Source: Porites lobata
Lineage: Eukaryota > Cnidaria > Anthozoa > Scleractinia > Poritidae
Direction: 5' to 3'
NCBI GenBank assembly: GCA_942486035.1
Contig: CALNXK010000025.1
Span: forward strand, 537,501-601,500
Length of the DNA stretch: 64,000 bases
Positions 33,569 to 45,790 of the stretch are shown piece by piece. The position numbers were made by a program, and so were the translations under genes. The notes beneath the pieces are model-generated. The model was not told where the DNA came from, ran no database searches, and was given only the letters and a program-made list of their open reading frames with translations. The stretch's first letter is position 1, and each line of letters starts with the position of its first letter.

Positions 33569-34734
33569 GATATTGGAAATATAAGGTTTGAAATATATAT
33601 TTTTTTACATGAATTCAAACTTACAGAATTTTTTACTTCTCTCGGAGAGGTTATTTGCTAAACACCAGGCTTTACGTTCCTGGAATCGGATTTTCAGTAG
33701 CAGGTCTAGATCGCACAAAATTGTTGTTGTTGTTTATTGTTGTCATAGTGATGTCGATTTTAGTAACAACTGCATTTTGACAAACTTCAATTCAAATCCA
33801 ATCATTGGTGAAAATTTTGTAGCGATCAGACAAGGATAAATGAAGGTGATTGAAAAACATCAGTATGGTCTCCCAAAAACTGTATCGAAACACCTTCATA
33901 CAAATACAACTTCCTTGTACTCATGCGCCAGAAAAATTTAAAATGGTTGTGATCTCGTCGAATTCCTTTCTAGACGTTTTGTAATCGGCCAACAAAACAC
34001 TGTTGTTGTCTCTCCTCCATCTTACTCTCAACAAAAGCATATATAAGCAATAAAGTACTTTCCTTTTACTTCTCCTTCTACTTCGCTGTCTGGTAAATCG
34101 CAAGTTTATCGCATAAATTGCATGCACAAAATCCCGTTGCTTCTATAGAATCTGGTTGTTGATAATGCTGTTCAATGAACAGACAGTCAGCACACAAGCA
34201 GCCTAGTTTCTCTCTCTTGGGACGAGTAGTAACAGAATCAATTTGAGGCTTTCGAAATTCGGTAAAACCGGATGCCACTTCATTCTGGTCTTCTTTCAAG
34301 GTAAACTCGAGGACGTTTCTGAGGCTAACAACATTTCCCGCGAGACAAACTCGAAATTATTGAAAGTCAGCGAGAAAACGCGAAAGGTTTATCAAGTTCC
34401 TCAACTGGCGAGATGTCAATTTCAACTAATCGGAACAAAGTATTAAATCAAAGATTGACACTTAATTAATCTGACCAATCATGATTTTCACGCTCAAAAT
34501 CTCAGCGTGAAAAACGGAGAAAACAATAGCATCCTTGCTGGCGTTACCTAATTCCCCCTCCTCGCGCGCCCGAATTTCCCTTCCCTTTCGAACGCCTGCA
34601 AGCAGGCTGGGAATTTCATTTATGGCAACCTTAAGAAGTTCTCAGACATTGAAGTGATTGGACAATTTCTGCCTTGAACCAATGATAAGAATTCAGTCTC
34701 ACTCACATTTAGTGCTAGCGTATTCCGGGCTGCA

Positions 34735-35090
34735 AGGCATATATTTATTCTTTTAATTCCTAGTCATAATTAATACAGTCATTTATATCTCACATATACA
34801 TCATAACTGGTAAAAGTGATGTTAACATCATCCGCACACTTTCTCAATTGTGAGTAGGATAAGCAGTTAGTAAGGTCATTTATATATAAGGCCCTAAAAT
34901 AGTCACTTGTGGCACACCACTTTTGAAGGTGGCTTCAGACGCGTTGGTTTCAGTAGTTTTGAATTTGGAGTAAGTACTCGCCTATATTTGTGACAGTTAA
35001 ACAAGTAAAAAAGCACTTTCGAAAAGCCCCTACAAAGCCAGGCTAACAAATACAACCGTATATTTACACTTAACCTTCGGACGTACACGC
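34735..35090 (-). pseudogene. CR1/L2-like LINE reverse-transcriptase relic
   Basis: Translated on the minus strand across one frameshift, the segment shows GVPQVTILGP, then YINDL, then CADDVNITF, the classical order of reverse transcriptase motifs B' and C with an A-D-D catalytic core. Stops and the frameshift show it is dead. Clade assignment is tentative. Confidence 0.65.
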
Positions 35091-35116
35091 AAAGTCATAC
35101 CCTTACCGTGGTACAA

Positions 35117-35152
35117 GGTGGTGGTGGTGGTGGTGGTGGTGTTGGTGGGGGG
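35117..35152. repeat. (GGT)n microsatellite
   Basis: About nine consecutive ggt units followed by a G-rich run, at the right end of the A-specific segment. Confidence 0.9.
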
Positions 35153-35450
35153 TGACGATGAAACCCCTCCCTAGAGTTGCTGATATGTAGCAGTATTTTG
35201 AAAAGATTTTACTTTCAGTGGGAAACCTTTGATCGTCGCTACAAGATCAGGTATATTTTATAAGTGGTCGTGCTGCTGGAGGCCGTGAATTTTACCAAGA
35301 ATTATAAATCAGGTAAAAACTGACAGAATTGGTAATTTTTCTGTGCTTGACATGTAAAATAACACATAAATAAGTACGCCTGTTTGTTTGAAAACCGGGT
35401 CACTACAAAATGAGAGTCTCTTGCACTGATTGGCAATTTAATGGCCCTTC

Positions 35451-35663
35451 TTACTCACCGATAAAAAGGAAATTCTTGAATACACGAGCTTTCCAGTTGA
35501 TAGAAGTATCTGTCTTAAAGATGTCAAAAGTGAAGCTTTCCTCATAGCAGTCTGGAAAATAAGACATTTTAAGGGACAGCTCTAGTGTTAGCGACACCGA
35601 TTGCAATTTTCCCCAATTCACCCCATTTTTCATTGCCACTGGTCTTCCAATCCACAACAACAT
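35451..35663 (-). other. Conserved exon-like frame, copy A
   Basis: An open frame on the minus strand ends at a strong donor, atcg|gtgagtaag. Copy B (60898-61116) keeps the frame although it differs by several substitutions and a 6-bp indel, a multiple of three. The overlapping second frame is broken in A, so this frame is the better candidate. The peptide includes ESFTFDIFKTDTSINWKARV; I do not recognise it. It could be an exon of an unidentified minus-strand gene or a relic. Confidence 0.35.
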
Positions 35664-35854
35664 TGCTCAAAGAAACGAGGGGTCCTAAAACCTCTAATTT
35701 AACTGCTTGTTGACTTGGAACATTAGCAACAGAGTGTTTCATTGCTTGCATGCAAACTGCACAAAAACTGCATTCCAGTGCTGTAACACATCAAACTTTA
35801 AAACAACCCCACCCCCTGGAATTTAATCGGACTACCCCAGATGCAAACCAGGAA

Positions 35855-36115
35855 TTCTAAATTGGAGTTTTTCTTCACTCGTTTTTGAAAGATTATAACT
35901 TTGGTCTTTTTGGAATTTATACCTAACATCCAAGAGTTGCAGAAAGAGGATAATGTGTAGAGACAGTTCTGTAATCCTATTTTAGATCGTGATATAATAA
36001 TTAAATGATCAGCATATCAAAGCGAATTTAATTTGGTACCATTTGGAAGGATGATAGGGTCTGATAAAGTATTTTGAAATACGGACTGTAAGTCATTATC
36101 GCATGAATTGAAAAG
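35855..36115 (-). pseudogene. LINE reverse-transcriptase relic next to the duplication boundary
   Basis: The minus strand reads ILPNGTKLNSL, a stop, YADHLIIISRSKIGLQNCL, and CNSWMLGINSKKTKVIIF. This is the usual reverse transcriptase block (Y-A-D-D-L...GLQ..L...W.L..N..KTK..IF) with the second catalytic Asp changed to His. It is probably jockey/CR1-like. It starts where the A-B similarity ends, so it may mark an insertion at the breakpoint. Confidence 0.65.
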
Positions 36116-36623
36116 TAAGGCGCTTAAGGTCTCGGTCAAGGAAACGAGGTGCCCACAGAAAAAAATTCTAGTCGCGCGAGTATTTTCGCTACAAAGGCAA
36201 GTTATATATCAAATTAAAGCTAAAAAACTAAATTACCTTATAAAAGATTTTATTTCATCGAATTTCAAAAGGCGCTTAAGAGCGGATGTCTGTAAATGTC
36301 GACCGGAGGTAAGAAAATTAATATTTTTGAAAAATCCCAAAAAAATCATGTAGACTACCCTAGGTATTCTAGTTATGAAAATATAAATTTTAGCTTCATT
36401 GGATAAATATTTTGGCGATACGGCGAATGCCAATTTCGGGCGATTGAGGGCACCGCCAGACCGCTTTTACGGCCTTGTAGACCGGGCTACGAAAAGACCA
36501 CGATTTCAATCGAATTCAAATATCACTCAACCCAAAAAGCTTCTTATCGTATGAAACGAGTTTTAATACACATTTTGAGAGGTTATGTTCTCGAATTGAT
36601 TGCAACTTTAATATTTGGATCTT

Positions 36624-37796
36624 GTTTACTGTGGGTTATGTCGACCGAGATATCGGTCGATATAGCGGTCGACAGTCCGTCGATAGTCGGTCGATACTCG
36701 GTCGATACTCGGTCGATACTCGGTCGACAGTCGGTCGACAGTCGGTCGACATAGCGATCGATAGTCGGTCGACAGTCGGTCGATAGTCGGTCGATAGTGA
36801 GCAAGACTATCGGCCGAGTATCGGTCGATATTTCGACGACGCACCTCGACTTACTATCGGTCATATGTCGGTGATATATCGGTCAACTGTCGGTGGTTTA
36901 TCAGTCAACTGTCGGTGGTATATCGGTCAACTGTCGTTCGAATATCAGTCATGTGTTAATTTATCAGGTGAGTGCAATGGCTTTTTTTTTTTTTTAAGCA
37001 AAGACGTCATTTATTACTGTTATCATGCGATGGGGTAACATGTGGCAGTACGAGGCGCGATTACTCTATGAAGCGAGCCGAAGAGCAGTGGGAACTAAGG
37101 ACATGGTAACCGTTTTTTTTTTCCAGTTTGTATCATCACCGATCGTCTTATTTTTAGCTGTTAAACAGAACCTGTCTCAGCCTAAGTTGAATCTGCTGCT
37201 CCTGTGGTCCCGCAGTCGAAGAATACTTAAAGAAGGACGAGTGAAACGACTGCTCCCACAGTCCTGAAGTGGAAGAATAATGAATAGGAAAAGGCAGTTC
37301 ATGACATGCTTTAGGAGCGAGGAATACACATCTTTTATTATCGGGCTTTGACCTGCTTCATGACGCGGAGTTCTCGTTTGTGCAGAGACCACAAATTAAA
37401 CTTATATATTTCTGCATTGGAGACGGAACAATCCGACAAAAAATTCGACCGATATATCGATCGACTATCGGCCGACTCTCGACCGATATATCGAACGGCT
37501 ATCTTCTGACTATCGACCAAGTGTCGACCGACCATCGACCGAGTGTCGACCAATTACTGACCGATACATCGGTCAAGTATCGACCAACTATCGGCGAAGT
37601 GTCGGCAAAGTGTCGACGAAGTGTCGGTGAACGAAAAGCTATATCGGCCAAGACACATCTGGAACGACTATCGACCGTGTCTCGACCGAGTGTCGACCGA
37701 CTATCGACCGCTATATCGACCGAGTGTCGACCGACTGTCGACCGCTATATCGACCGATATCTCGGTCGACATTACCCATAGTAAACATTTTTAAAT
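36624..37796. mobile_element. Foldback element with TCGGTCGA arrays at both ends, inserted in K2 left arm
   Basis: The ends gtttactgtgggttatgtcg and cgacattacccatagtaaac are inverted repeats that continue for more than 50 bp. The left portion (about 36640-36960) is an array of tcggtcgat/tcggtcgac units. The right portion (about 37445-37790) has the complementary tatcgaccga units. The unit is itself nearly palindromic. The K2 right arm lacks this block, so it is a nested insertion. Antisense frames rich in RPTIDR-type repeats are artefacts of the array. Superfamily unknown; the target duplication is unclear. Confidence 0.75.
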
Positions 37797-38599
37797 ATTT
37801 ACAAAATTTTCAGGATGTTACGCGAGCAAAATATTGTCAAATTTCAAAGGCCTAAAAACACATCCGATACATGATTTCAAACAGAAAAAGACATTCCACG
37901 TTAAAAAGCAATCTCTAAGCTTTCAAAATATGCTTTCAAAACTCTGGGCAACATATGAAATGAATTTTTGGGAACGCAAAATTCACGGAGCTTCTAAGTG
38001 TAATTTGACCTTTCTGACTTGACAAATAAGAGGTTTGGCGCGACACAAATCAATCCTCCAACAAATGTTTCAGCCAAAATATATTTGATTTAAGCAATCT
38101 CAAGTCCCACAGTGATACATAGATGCTTCATATACATTACGTGAAACGTTTCATACCATTTTGTCAGCTGTGAATGAAGAACTCTTATCCTGGCCTTGAG
38201 GTGCATTCTTTGAACCCGCCTCGCCAATATAAACATTTGGGTCAAGTTCCGATCTCGAAACAGCGAAGTTTTCAAAATCTACACCAAATATCTATCTTTC
38301 TAGTATATAATCAGGGCTACAATTTATTTTTTGTACCTTGTGTCCTTGTTTGACTTCATTTGTGCAATGAAACTGAGATAAACCACTGCGAAATTCCCGC
38401 TCGCTCGACATGACACGTGTCACGTTAAGACTCGATTGCGTTACGTAAACATGACATACAGCGATTATTTCCATCTCTAACCTACAAGTTATAGGTATGC
38501 CATTGAATGAGCAATCACAATTTTTTTCCAATGCAGTTTTTCCATCACAGAATTCTCCGATTCCCGACGAAACCAAAAAAATGCTTGGACCGAAACCCC

Positions 38600-38627
38600 C
38601 CCTAACCCTAACCCTAACCCTAACCCC
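38600..38627. repeat. Interstitial (CCCTAA)4 telomere-like repeat
   Basis: Four consecutive ccctaa units followed by a C-rich run. TTAGGG is the canonical telomere repeat of cnidarians and most animals. The complementary strand is G-rich and could form a quadruplex. Confidence 0.85.
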
Positions 38628-40848
38628 CCCACCCCCACCGCCCCCAACCAAATTTCCAAGCCCTAATTTTTTATTTTTTTTGTGAAGGATTAAATGATAT
38701 GGCACGCCAAAAAATGGAAAGTAACTGTCTGTGGTTCGTTTATTCATCGTACCATCTGCCGAATTTATCTTTTCTCATCTGACAGTCACAAAGCGTCCAT
38801 ATATACATAAAATTTGCTAAATTTTGCTATCGCCAAAGAAATCCCCTAATGAAAAATTTCAAAACAAAAAGGAAATACCTTTATCATCTTGGTAACTTTA
38901 ACTCTCCCCTCCCCCTCCAACCCCCGCCTTAAGCCGGGCATAGAGTCAAATATTATTGTTTGCGCTGTTCTTTTTGGTAGTTGGTAGTAGTAGTACGACA
39001 CTTCTCCCCCTTCCTCTATTTGTCTTGGTTTCTGTCAGTTTGGAAATATCCTAATGTGTTGTGCAATTCTATTGCAATATGCTGCCTTTAAAACCAGTAT
39101 AAAGCACAAGTAAGGACGTCCTACCACGGTAACAATAGCGCTTGCGGCGTCGATATTTATGGAATCTTGGACCGTCTTGTTTTACTAAGTTTACTCTAGT
39201 GCTGAAAATAAGGAAGCATCATTGCCAGCTAGTACAATTCTGCTTGCTTATGTGCGGCGATACCGCGTACAAAAATGAAGCGTTGGGAGGGTGGGTGGGG
39301 TGACCAGTGTGGTTCAAGTAATAAATAACCCAGCACACATTAAGTGAGGATAGGATAGAACAACCGATCGGCTGAGCGCAACTTTACAGTCAGTTCTGCA
39401 GCATGGCATATGACTGGCATCCGCCTAGATAGAGAAGACTACATGCAGTGATCCCCAGGGAGAAGGGCGTGTGAAGTCGTCAAGCTGCAACTGTCCAGGT
39501 GCACGTTGGTTCGCCGCATTGTCAAAGAGGCCATAATGTAGTTTGCGCATTGACGAACTTATCATAGTTTGGAACTCTGCGTAGGTGCCTGCTCTTGAGC
39601 ATCTTCGAACTTATTACAGAAGGACCAGTGTAACACGATTGAACACTCGTCCCCCTCCCCCCGCCCCTGGTCCGTTCTCGGCAACCTCCTTCCGAGGGTT
39701 CTCTCCTACCCGCCCTACGGAGCGAGAGAGAGGGAGCCCCTGAGGGAGGAGTCCTTTGTCTCACATTGTTTTTGTCTGGTTTATTCGCAACGTTCACGCA
39801 GTGATCACAACAGCAAGATAGATTTGCTAACCCTACTACAACTATAACTGAAATTAAGCGACATTTCTGCCTAAACAGAACTATCAGATAAACAAGTGAA
39901 TTACCAGAGAAGGAATCAAAAACTAGCGTTGTCAGCAGTTTAACCGATGACACCAATCGCTAAACATCCATGATCTTGAGTTATACACAAGCGAGTTAAT
40001 TTTTTGAAGGTAAAATTCCCGTGTATGTTGAACTTCTATATTAAAGATTTCAATGTTTGTCTGACGGCTGGTAATCGGGCCAAATAAACCTGCACCATTT
40101 GCAGTCTTAGCAGTTCGGCGTGATAAATCCCCGGGACAAAACATGGCTGTTACATTGAGAGCAATTCAGTTAATACATTTACGATCAAAGTAATATTTTA
40201 GATCTAGTGAATTCACGGGCAGCTATAGCCTAAAATGTCAGTATTTTCCGTCCCCTAACCTTTGTTATGATGCGGCAATAGAAAAGCGGTAAATAAATCA
40301 AAGATAAAAATAATTATATACCAACGCGACGTGGAAGACAACAGGGAATGGTATAAACAGAGACAAAACAGATGCTGGGAGACACGTGACCAGCGTTTTC
40401 CAGGGTCTCTCTCTCTCTTGCTCCGTAGGGCGGGTAGGAGAGAACCCTGGAAACAAGGTTGCGTTCTCGGCAGATTCATTCTGTGCTAACGTTCTAGAGC
40501 AGGTCCCCAATCATAGACTGCGTAAGAGGCGCCAGTTTTTGGGGCGAGCGGGGGGGGCGGCTTTATAAATTGCCAAAAAAGGTAAAACAACCATATTTTA
40601 CGCCCATAACACGTGACAGTAATAACTGAAAAACTTGAGGTCGACGGTGCGCTCATTAGGGAGTTTAAGATACGGAGACTACGGTCTGCGAACTACGACT
40701 GGACGAGCGTTGTCATTTGTTCGTAGCATAGGGCTGAGTTGTGCAAATATAGAACGTTAAGATTGCACTACAGACAGTAGACTACGAGAGAAGAGGCGGA
40801 GGGAAAGAACACGCAAAGATTTTCTTGTTTTCATCACAGTTCGCAAAA

Positions 40849-40939
40849 ATGCAACGGCCAGTTTTGCGTGTGATCTTATCTTTAGAACAAGAACAAATTC
40901 TTCCATACTTGAAGGAAGCAATTTCGTCGGGTGAAATTG
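40849..40939 (+). other. Candidate first exon inside K2
   Basis: An ATG after gcaaaa opens a 30-codon reading frame (it begins MQRPVLRVILSLEQEQILPY) with good codon structure, ending at a possible donor ttg|gtaaac. I do not recognise the peptide. It could be the first exon of a spliced transposase or of a captured gene; no downstream exon was found. Confidence 0.25.
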
Positions 40940-42847
40940 GTAAACAAAGTTTGGTTACACAGGTTTTATTTTTTTCTCCCATGAATTCTTATGTCAAATA
41001 TTAAAGAAATAGACAGAAATAGTAATAGTTCATTTATTAGATTTAGAAGATGGACTTCTCCGACTACTGATCTGATTTAGTTTGAAGTATTGAAATGCCG
41101 AGTTTCGATTGTCTCGAAGATGTTTACATCATTTTCATTCAGCAAATGCGATACAAAAACTGGCATAAACCAAGGTTACACAACTAGAAAAACACAATAA
41201 TCAGTTCAAACAAACATTGAAACTTTTCAAGTGGGAAGAGAAAGTAAATTACCTGCACGATTTCTCTTCTCCTGGGCCGTCAATCGGAATTCTGCGTATA
41301 AACAGCTAAGCTTAGCTAGATAAAAATGTACCTAGCCTGCCGACGGTGTTACACTCCCGATGCGCACCTGACTCTGTGCTCGTGTATTTGGTACTTGTAC
41401 CAAACTCGCCTAAAATTTCCACGCTGTAAATATCGTCGCAAGCGCAAGATACAAGGGTAGTACGATTTTCTAACTCGTGCTTTTGTTACTTGTAATTATA
41501 AGCTTTTTGTACATGATGGGCCATATTATATAGCGTGTTGCAGAATTACTGCGAAACGCATTAGGTTTTTTCCTAAGCTGACAGATCTATCAGGATAGGG
41601 AAAAAGTGTTGAACCAAAACAAACAACTAGAGAGAAGACGTTATTTACATTTCGCGGTTTAATAGACAAGCTCGGGAATCACAAGCTTGCGATCGGTAAA
41701 ACTACATCGTAAGAAAAAAAAATTGAGGTTATCTGCTCATTCAATGGCATACCTATAACATGTAGGTTACAGATGGAATTTTTTTTCACACAAATCAGAA
41801 ATAATCGCTGTGTGTCATGTTTTCGTAACGCAATCGAGTCTAAAACGGCTCTTTCACGTGACTCGTGTCATGTCGAGAGAGCGGGAATTTCGCAGTGGTT
41901 TGTCTCGGTTTCATCGCAGAAATGAAGTCAAACAAGGACACAAGGTACAAAAAATAAATTGTAGCCCTGATTATATACTAGAAAGGATAGATATTTGGTG
42001 TAGATTTTGAAAACTTCGCTGTTTCGTGATCAGAACTTGACCCAAATGTTTACATTGGCGAGGCGAGTTCAAATAACTATGCACCTGAAGGCCAGGATAA
42101 GAGTTCTTCTTTCACAGCTGACAAAATGGTATGAAACGTTCCACCTAACATATATGAAGCGTCTATGTATCACTGTGGGACTTGAGATTGCTTAAATTGA
42201 ATGTATTTTGGCTGAAACATTTGTTGGAGGATTGATTTGTGTTGGGCCGAACCTCTTATCTGTAAAGTCAGAAAGGTCAAATTACACTTAAATGCTCCGT
42301 GAATTTTGCGTTCCGAAAAATTCATTTCATATGTTGCCCAGAGTTTTGAAAGCATATTTTGAAAGCTCTAGAGATTGCTTTTTAACATGGAATGTCTTTT
42401 TCTGTTTGAAATCATGTATCGGATGTGTTTTTAGGCCTTTGAAATTTGACAATATTTTGCTCGCGTAAAATCCTTAAAAATTTTGTCTTTATTTAAAAAT
42501 TCATAAAATATTTCAGTTGCAATCAATTCGAGAACATAACCTCTCAAAATGTGTATTAAAACTCGTTTCATACGATAAGAAGCTTTTTGGGTTGAATGAT
42601 ATTTGAATTCGATTCAAATCGTGGTCTTTTCGTAGCCCGGTCTAAAGGCCCGAAAAAGTGGTCTGGCGGGGGGCGTCAATCGCCCGAAATTGGCATTCGC
42701 TGTATCGCGAAAATATTTATCTGATGAAACTAAAATTTATATTTTCATAACTAGAATACCTGGGGTAGTGTACATATATTTTTTGCGATTTTCCAAAAAT
42801 TTTATTGTTTCCATCTCTGGTCGATATTTACAGACATCCGCTCTTAA

Positions 42848-43130
42848 GTTTTTTGCTCTCCAACTCAGAGGTATCGAGTTTTACTGCTGAAGCTCCAGCC
42901 CTTTGGCGTTGTTAAATATTCACTTCCTTTTTATTGCATCTGATTGACAGATAAAAGACCTACAAAGGGGTGTGAGGAATTTCCCGATTTCCCTTTGTAA
43001 CTCATTTTATGTCAGTTTCTTTGCGTAAATCGCGCTCGAGATTCGACTTTTTACTTTAAAATACAATAATTCCGCTAATACGAGACATATGCAAAGCTTA
43101 TGGTAAACAGGTAGCAATGTTGGTGAGCTA
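42848..43130. other. Spacer between K2 and copy B of the duplication
   Basis: Non-coding sequence without match to the compared flanks. It contains the breakpoint where copy B begins inside the ISL2EU-type element. Confidence 0.5.
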
Positions 43131-45788
43131 GTTATATAATATGGAAAATAAAACCAAAATTTGTCTTTTTTTTTTTCAAAACTAAAAGTCTATCTGTAAG
43201 ACAAATCCTAAAAAATAACAGTCAAAATTTTCAAAGACAATACACAAGAATATCTAGTTGCACCTTCCCTACCACCACCATCCCACCACTTGTAAAGTAT
43301 AACTTGAATACCATTCCTTGTGCTTTAGAACATACTCTTATGCAGACATTTTGTTAGAGTCAACTTATATTTTCCAAGAAACTAATAGTGTTGCTTTGCA
43401 GTTCTAAAAACACAAATGTTTTTATTTTGAGATATATTTCTCGTGAAAAGCAATTAAACTAGGCTTAATTTCGTCCTCCCACCTTGACGATGATGTGACC
43501 TTGAGAACCAAAACTGGAAATGTGTTGTTGGTAAATGTGACAAAGTCAGTTAATGAAATTCCACTGACTCCCCTTTTGCATCTGGGACTGAAACCAATAT
43601 TTGTGCTTTTCTTTTACTACAAAGACAGAGTTCAGTTCCATAAATGGGAAACTGCTTTCCTTTTGATGATTATTTATTGCAGTCTCTGGTGATATATCCT
43701 GCTTGGACTCTAAACATTTTACTTCCACATTTCTGTATTCAATGTCACCATTGGCATACACTATTGTTGCAATTCTGTCAGGGCTTGCTGCAAGAACATC
43801 ATTTTCTTTGTCTAAAATTGATCCAGTCTCTTGAACTGTCACTTCCTTGATGTCTGGCAATGACAAGAGATATTCTTTGTACAAATCAGCTGCCACAGGT
43901 TCATTTTCAATACCAAAGATCAATCCTTTGTGAGTATATAGCTGACCATTTTTGGGGGTGCTCCTTTTGCTGTAATTTTTTTTACTAGATTTTCTGGTAA
44001 TTTTGACCCCTGTTTTTGCATATGAGAAAAGACATCTTTACAGATACTGGCAGTCATTCTGTTTTGCTTTTGTTCAAACCAAGCAGGATTCATTGATTGT
44101 CCTCTTCTTGCCATTTCAATTTGCATTTGCTTTTCTGTGAGAGTTTCAATAAATAATGTTTCTGTTTGGACTGTTGGCAGTTGTACTTCAGATGGATCAA
44201 TTGTACTTTAAATAAAACTTGAAATATTCTGTTGTTGCTGTTGGTTATTAACATTACAATCTGATATCTACTGAAGCTGTAGCTCATCATAAGCATTAGA
44301 AAGAGTGCTAAGGGGTGCCATTTCTGATTCACATTGCACAGTGGAAGGTGGAGCAGAGACCTCATGATTCAAACTTCAATTTGAATTCAGTGCTTGCCCA
44401 TTTGAGACAGGATTCACATTTTCTTTACCAGCAAGGGAGGAACTACTAAAAAAGGTACTACCAAATTTGGTGGGAATAATCTTGAAGTTGCTTATGAATT
44501 GTTGAACCTTTAGCAACAGTGCCAACTATAGTCATTACTGCTTGAATTGTCTTTTCTTCTGTTAACATAGCAACAAAGGGTATACGAGCATTTATTTTCT
44601 AAAGGTCTTGCCTCAGCTTTACAATTCCATCAGCATCATGCTTCTGTGATTTCAGTGGTCTGGGATCGTAAAACTGAGAGTCACTACTCCTTTTCTTCCT
44701 ACCAGGTAAGTCAGACGCATGTCTTGGTTTTGTTATTTTTAAAGCCATCACTGGAGAGAACTCTACTTCTCGTCTACCCCCTTTTCCCCATTCCCTCGGT
44801 TTTGGTGTGCAGCATCTGTTGTCAGGAGTGATATTTTTTAGCTCTGACTTTCTCGTCATGTCCTAAGTTTCCATATGAGCGCCATAACATGACAACAACA
44901 CCCACTGTTGGAAGCCGGACACTACCTATCACACTTTGCTGCTAGAATCTTTGGGGTCCCGCTTTGTTTACAAACCATTTTCACCTTGTATTTAACATTC
45001 CTCATATAGGAAGCCCAACAGCAAGCACGGACGTATATGATGTTATTTTCCGTGTTATTATACACCTGTAACACGCGCACAAAATTGACCATACGGAGGC
45101 CTTTGTCATTTGAGTTTATAACAACTGCTGCATTGGTAAGTTTCTTCATGGATTTACCGGAATTTTGTACCTGCTCAAAAGCATCCATAGGCACAAATAA
45201 GGGCAAAACAGAAAAAACCTCTGAAAATTGAGTGTTTTCATCCGGTCGGATAGTGTCTAAAATCGAACTACACGAGCTTGCTTGTTGGTCGGTCAGCTCA
45301 GTCTGGACTGTTTCGACATTGAGGGTCTTTAGCTTTTCAACCTTTGCTTTCGTGTAGCTCCTCTCAGGATCAGGGTTGTAAACTTTCTCTCTGTAGTAAG
45401 GAATCGTGTTGAATGCCTTAACCCTGCGCCCGAAAATAAAAGATTTTAGCCAAAACGAAATTCTTTTGACTAGCGTGGAAGGTTAGATAACAGTGTTTAT
45501 GTAATACAAGTGCTGCGAAACTTACTTTTCGACAAGATCTTTCTTCAGTCCCTGTTGGTTCAGTCTTCTGCATTTCAACCAAAATTTCAATTGTGGAATT
45601 GTCCATTTACTTATGTCTTCTCCATTTTTCACGGATGAACATGGAATGTCTTCTGGTGTAAGGTCTACATCAGAAGACAATTCATGTCTTCCATGCAAAC
45701 TGTCGGTGTCTTCCGCCATGATTTTTGAGATCCCCGCGAAAGATAGCCCCTTCCATGCAACTTCCGGTCTTAGACTGAATCGGTGTAT
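43131..45788. mobile_element. Right half of ISL2EU-type transposon (copy B)
   Basis: Only the YqaJ gene and right terminal repeat are present, and the transposase half is missing. The right end (ggtgtat then TA) equals that of copy A and the outside flank is also shared, so this piece arose by duplication, not by transposition. Confidence 0.85.
43382..45719 (-). pseudogene. SAP/SWIM/YqaJ-nuclease protein, copy B
   Basis: Same layout as 6435-8772. The SAP exon (45528-45719) ends at the same GTAAGT donor. The stretch from exon 2 into the next domain is open here where copy A has a stop. A TAG replaces a glutamine codon within the SWIM cysteine cluster near 44927. The YqaJ domain (about 43546-43923) keeps Glu in GIENEPVAADLY, Asp in AASPDRI and VEVKC, but is broken by frameshifts at each end (near 43570 and 43935). 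The two copies carry different lesions, so most decay followed the duplication. Confidence 0.8.
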
Positions 45789-45790
45789 TA

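Larger units (their letters stand above)
33569..35157. other. Segment present only in copy A, 1.6 kb
   Basis: Copy B joins tttatcactg directly to aacccctccctagag at about 60617, so this stretch is an insertion in A or a deletion in B. It holds a LINE relic (34735-35090) and a GGT microsatellite. A cysteine-rich minus-strand frame at 34078-34299 has no recognised family. Confidence 0.6.
6190..35850 (+). repeat. Segmental duplication, copy A
   Basis: Many blocks match copy B (43131-61302) in the same order and orientation: 6190-9510, 10235-10522, 22257-25430, 32469-33568 and 35158-35850. Gaps between the blocks correspond to insertions in one copy or the other. The left boundary lies inside the ISL2EU-type element, so that element was present before the duplication. 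The boundaries were set by eye to within about 20 bp. Confidence 0.85.
36280..42843. mobile_element. Kolobok-like TTAA element K2 with ~1.1-kb inverted arms, 6.6 kb
   Basis: TTAA flanks (36276-36279 and 42844-42847) surround termini gagcggatgtctgtaaat and its complement, close to those of K1. The arms pair over about 1.1 kb (left 36280-38509, minus an insert at 36624-37796; right 41733-42843). The core (38510-41732) has no transposase frame. It contains interstitial telomere-like repeats, two hairpin repeats of the gagagaaccctgg family (about 39680-39745 and 40396-40454) and one possible exon. Confidence 0.8.

Noticed and set aside
33105..34600. Inverted gggcgcgcgaggag segments at about 33110 and 34560, as possible TIRs of one element
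   Set aside because: The left copy is also in duplicate B, which lacks the right copy, so they do not bound a single insertion.
36583..36864. Minus-strand frames with STDYRPTIDR-like repeats (also 37380-37781 on plus)
   Set aside because: They are translations of the TCGGTCGA array. Several frames are open at once because the repeat lacks stops.
39522..39956. 144-codon minus-strand frame in the K2 core
   Set aside because: It runs through a hairpin repeat and low-complexity sequence and has no domain signature.
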